DNA from: Climacteris rufus
Lineage: Eukaryota; Chordata; Aves; Passeriformes; Climacteridae
Length of the DNA: 64,000 nucleotides
Assembly: GCA_013398175.1 (NCBI GenBank)
Contig: VZRZ01000225.1
Coordinates: 656,716-720,715, forward strand
Direction of reading: 5' to 3'
The notes beneath the pieces were generated by a model, which made no database searches, was not told the DNA's origin, and saw only the letters and a list, made by a program, of their open reading frames with translations. This document shows, piece after piece, positions 62,944-64,000 of this stretch (the stretch's first letter is position 1; each line of letters starts with the position of its first letter). A program made the translations under genes and the position numbers.

Positions 62944-63845
62944 TGTTAATGTCCAGTTTATTAAGGTTATTTAGACATTCCTCTGCCCGAATTAAGGTGC
63001 AAACAAGACCATATGCCAGTGGCAATAGTGTGGATTTTATCTGATAGTAAAGATGGGAGAGAAAGAGAAGATAAGAGAAAGAAATAGAAAAAGAGGTGGG
63101 GGGACAGAAAGAGAGTGACAGAGAGAGAAAACATCACCACTCCGTGGATCCCAACATTGTTGCATTGATCCTCTCCAGCAGGTCTTCTTGGTGGTGAGGG
63201 TCCCCTGAGAAGCACAGAATTCAATGGATTAATATACGCTCAGGCCTGGTAGGAAAATCCAGGCACCTCCCCTGGAGGGGGCAGGTTTGCCATTGTTTCT
63301 TGCAGTAGGCCCTGGATCTGTTGCATCACTTTACATCACGTGCAGTCCTGTGGTGCAAGGGCTCAGGAATGAGTCTGGGGAGCACTTTGGGGGGGTCTTT
63401 GATGGGTTAGGACACCCCCTCAGCTGCTCCTCATATGAATGTCATGTACCTCTCTCAGGATTGGGCGTTCCACAGCTGCATCATGGAAGATGGGTGTTCA
63501 TTGCCTCAGATCAGAGGTTAGGCCACACTCAAAGCCTCCTTCCCCCACCTCAGCTGGGAGTAAAATCTGCTCTCAGCTGTGGGCTGTGGCCTCCCCCCCT
63601 CAAACCCAGCCAGGGATGATCAGCACCGCTGCTGGGTTTGGCTTTCTTGTGGATGCACAGTCTTGTTTACTTCTCCTCAGACCTGAGATGATTGAACAAT
63701 AGCGTTCCCTTTATCTACTCGCAGCAGTTTGACTTACAGTCCAAAATTCCAGTCAGGCATCTCCAGTGATGGGTGATGGTCATGGCTTCTTTATACAGTT
63801 TTGCTATAAAAATGTTTAAGGCATGAACTATTTCAGTCTCTAACA
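62944..63845 (-). mobile_element. Complete solo LTR, 902 bp, antisense, with perfect 5-bp target duplication
   Basis: On the minus strand it starts TGTTAGAGACTG and ends GGACATTAACA, so its ends form the short inverted repeat TGTTA...TAACA. CTCCC is duplicated at 62939-62943 and 63846-63850. Minus-strand signals are a TATATTAAT-like TATA box (complement at 63229-63237), a long CT-rich leader and an AATAAA poly(A) signal (complement at 62957-62962), 13 bp from the LTR end. Five-base duplication suggests an ERVL- or ERV1-like element. There is no internal viral gene, so it is a solo LTR. Confidence 0.88.
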
Positions 63846-64000
63846 CTCCCAAAGAGATGCTGGAAGCTACCAGGAAGGGTCTCAGGGGGAAGCCTGCACT
63901 GAGCACAAGCTGTCTGAAGGAGAAGCTGGTAACTACCAGGAAGAATCCCAAGGAAAAGTCTGCACTGAGAAAGAACCCTCCCAAGAAGCTGGTAGCTACC
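63846..64000 (+). repeat. In-frame 66/63-bp tandem repeat array, right part (runs off the window)
   Basis: Units start at 63859 (66 bp), 63925 (63 bp) and 63988 (partial). Translation gives AGSYQEGSQGEACTEHKLS and AGNYQEESQGKVCTEKEPS, clearly the same motif as at 62886. Both unit lengths are multiples of three and there are no stops in this frame to the window end. The reverse strand is also open but hydrophobic and less plausible. Confidence 0.7.

Larger units (their letters stand above)
62144..64000 (+). other. LARS2: LARS2 intron, 5' part (continues beyond window)
   Basis: About 600 bp of AT-rich sequence, then a coding-like stretch and in-frame repeat array interrupted by a 902-bp antisense LTR. 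No further LARS2 exon recognised. Confidence 0.75.

Noticed and set aside
62144..64000. Search for the next LARS2 exon
   Set aside because: No sequence resembling the C-terminal region (tryptophan-rich, AWPxxD) was seen; the intron appears to run past the window end.
1..64000. CRISPR arrays, operons, phage or toxin-antitoxin systems, tRNA or rRNA genes
   Set aside because: The window is one intron-rich vertebrate gene with retroelements; no such structures were seen on either strand.

Overview
The window reads as intronic, AT-rich nuclear DNA from a bird. It holds the interior of one gene, LARS2 (mitochondrial leucyl-tRNA synthetase), on the + strand. The bird assignment rests on three CR1 LINE remnants with typical avian 3' ends, on LTR families of avian type, and on a LARS2 protein that is vertebrate-like but clearly not mammalian. 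Nothing prokaryotic is present: no operons, CRISPR arrays, phage or plasmid functions.

Sixteen LARS2 coding exons can be placed between 4662 and 62143. Their phases all chain correctly and every intron is GT-AG. Together they give 2044 coding nt (681 codons plus one base), about three quarters of a protein that is roughly 900 aa in vertebrates. The first exon here begins just after the exon that should carry the class I HIGH motif, so the 5' end (mitochondrial targeting peptide, HIGH) lies upstream of the window. The last exon here is in the anticodon-binding helical domain, and the C-terminal exons lie downstream. In order the exons encode the Rossmann catalytic fold, a zinc-finger-like insertion, the CP1 'editing' domain (4 exons, with key editing residues replaced), the second half of the catalytic fold, the KMSKS loop and the anticodon-binding domain.

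The introns hold the rest. 1-4661: upstream intron, with a single N at 2103 flanked by two identical 78-bp copies, probably an assembly join. 4.7-19.7 kb: mostly unique AT-rich intron with short simple repeats. 19.8-31.7 kb: the largest intron, with a 306-bp solo LTR carrying a perfect 6-bp target duplication, two antisense CR1 3' ends, and purine-rich minus-strand tracts that look like decayed coding sequence. 40.6-55.2 kb: a 588-bp antisense LTR, a decayed CR1 of about 1.4 kb, and a second copy of the 306-bp LTR family. 56.7-59.3 kb: a short antisense LTR. 62.1-64.0 kb: a 902-bp antisense solo LTR with perfect CTCCC target duplications. It is inserted in a tandem repeat whose 63/66-bp units stay in one reading frame once the insertion is discounted; this array runs off the window end and is the least explained element here.

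The only functional gene product I can support is LARS2. No new multi-gene system is visible.
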